IMG/VR virus record: IMGVR_UViG_3300010370_000144
Span: 1-32,071 of that record
From: a virus
DNA length: 32,071 bases
Strand: one strand, 5' to 3'
Shown: positions 31,151-32,071 of the stretch, one piece after another
Numbering within the stretch: the stretch's first letter is position 1
Layout of the letters: every line of letters starts with the position of its first letter
Notes under the pieces: generated by a model
Told to the model about the DNA's origin: nothing
Databases searched by the model: none
The model's input: only the letters and a program-made list of their open reading frames with translations
Position numbers and translations under genes: made by a program

Positions 31151-31905
31151 TAGAGATTAAGGGCCATTTTCTTCATAATGTATTCACGAACCAAACCAGA
31201 ACGAACAATGTCATCTACACCAAATTCAACCATCGCAAAACTTTCATTCATTTGTTCGATGATCTTCATAAAGTCAAGGATACCATTACGTTCGTAGGTC
31301 TTTTGAAGGTCCGTTTGGGATGCATCACCACAGAAAATGATCTTGCAGTTTTCACCCACACGGGTAATTATACTATCAAGTTCGTGGAAATTCAAGTTTT
31401 GGGCTTCATCAATCAACAGAATTGAATCATCAAAAGTAGTACCACGAAGGAATGATGTAGACCAGAAAGAGATTGTTTCCTGAGACTTGAGATTACCATA
31501 GAGCATCTCAAAGTCTGCATCACTAGGCATTTCAAACATATACTTTACCATGTTCTTATAAGGGATCTGGTAAAGAGCCGACTTATCTTCATGATCTCCA
31601 GGAAGGAAACCAATCTCACGGGTTGCAACCAATGAACGAACGATGTAAATCTTTTTGTAAGGAGTGTACTCGTTCAGAACATCTTTGAGTGCATTGTAGA
31701 GTGCGATAAAAGTTTTACCCGTACCTGCACATCCATATGCAAACAAGTTTTTACCTTCGGCATATGCATCAAACAGTTTCTCTTGATTGGGAGTAAGCGG
31801 TTCGATATCTACTAAGAAGTCATTATTAATAGGTTTCTTTCGCTTCATCTGTTTGGATGTGTAACCAACACCGATGGGTTCAGAGGACTTCCTTTTTCTC
31901 GCCAT
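31150..31905 (-). CDS. phoH: PhoH-like ATPase
   Basis: 251 residues. Walker A is GCAGTGKT (58-65), and Walker B is ILLIDEAQN (162-170), followed by a sensor region KIIFCGDASQTDL. Residues 85-110 (IYIVRSLVATREIGFLPGDH) are typical. phoH is a frequent marine phage gene, often listed with phosphate starvation genes, but its job in phage is not settled; RNA- or DNA-linked helicase-like activity has been proposed. The N-terminus is basic (MARKRKSSEP). It starts two bases after the upstream stop. No Pho box is seen in the window. Confidence 0.92.
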   Translation of the reverse strand: MARKRKSSEPIGVGYTSKQMKRKKPINNDFLVDIEPLTPNQEKLFDAYAEGKNLFAYGCAGTGKTFIALYNALKDVLNEYTPYKKIYIVRSLVATREIGFLPGDHEDKSALYQIPYKNMVKYMFEMPSDADFEMLYGNLKSQETISFWSTSFLRGTTFDDSILLIDEAQNLNFHELDSIITRVGENCKIIFCGDASQTDLQKTYERNGILDFMKIIEQMNESFAMVEFGVDDIVRSGLVREYIMKKMALNL

Positions 31906-31906
31906 A

Positions 31907-32071
31907 CTAGAGTTTCTTTACTTTAGAACCAGGAGCTTGTGATGCTTTATGAAGGACATCATTCCAGCCTGGATTTCTGGAAATCAGTTTGTTCCTCCAA
32001 TCACCCACTTCTGTCGCCATGGGAGCAGTAGATGGATCAGACCAATCACGGGTCCAATCTGGATTATCCTT
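31907..32071 (-). CDS. C-terminal end of an unrecognised gene (5' end outside window)
   Basis: 54 codons plus TAG are open to the right edge. The visible end is polar and Trp/Asp/Lys-rich (DWTRDWSDPSTAPMATEVGD, then WRNKLISRNPGW). It is one base upstream of phoH and presumably in the same operon. Nothing in the visible part identifies a family. An internal ATG cannot be ruled out as the start. Confidence 0.6.
   Translation of the reverse strand, partial: KDNPDWTRDWSDPSTAPMATEVGDWRNKLISRNPGWNDVLHKASQAPGSKVKKL

Overview
The window looks like part of the genome of a marine T4-like cyanophage (a myovirus of Synechococcus or Prochlorococcus). The evidence is a T4-type baseplate and tail set (gp4, gp5, gp26, gp48, gp53, gp54-like) and a T4-type replication and late-transcription set (gp32, gp33, gp59). 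It also carries phoH, a cyanobacterial CP12 homologue, giant beta-rich fibre proteins of the kind marine cyanomyoviruses carry, and a five-gene tRNA cluster. Most genes lie on the minus strand and many share one to four bases with their neighbour (TAATG, ATGA or GTGA junctions).

Layout. 1-12737 (minus): adhesion and fibre module, with a fibre of at least 1412 residues holding two collagen-like domains and running off the left edge, a 109-residue protein, a 620-residue beta-rich protein, a small GTG-start coiled-coil protein and a 2027-residue structural protein. 12794-13744 (minus): tRNA-Pro, -Thr, -Leu, -Ile and -Gly, two small genes, and a good host-type (sigma70) promoter. 13756-24928 (minus): baseplate hub and tail module, with fibre and spike proteins, the gp5 OB-fold hub, cp12, a gp27-like hub candidate, two large internal-tail proteins (one with a lysozyme-like domain), a gp26-like chaperone with a small overlapping ORF, and a gp54-like tube initiator. 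24967-28023 (plus): gp4, an unknown, gp48 and gp53, ending at a bidirectional terminator. 28068-32071 (minus): a small membrane protein, gp32, an unknown, gp59, gp33, a PD-(D/E)XK exonuclease, PhoH and the end of one more gene.

How the genes work together. The replication block makes the ssDNA protein, the helicase loader and the late-transcription co-activator. T4-type late promoter boxes (ATAAATA or CTAAATA) precede several structural genes, including an overlapping divergent pair between the gp54-like gene and gp4. The hub module probably assembles as gp27-like plus gp5 plus a separate beta-rich spike. Cell-wall cutting appears to have moved to another tail protein, because gp5 here has no lysozyme domain. 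CP12 probably redirects host carbon metabolism during infection.

The strongest candidate for something little described is at 23299-23341. The gp26-like gene ends with an in-frame T_TTT_TTC heptamer, a five-base spacer and a ten-pair stem-loop, and the -1 frame continues directly into the next small ORF. This is the layout of a programmed -1 frameshift like the lambda G/GT tail chaperones. All calls rest on reading the sequence and on family knowledge; no database search was run.
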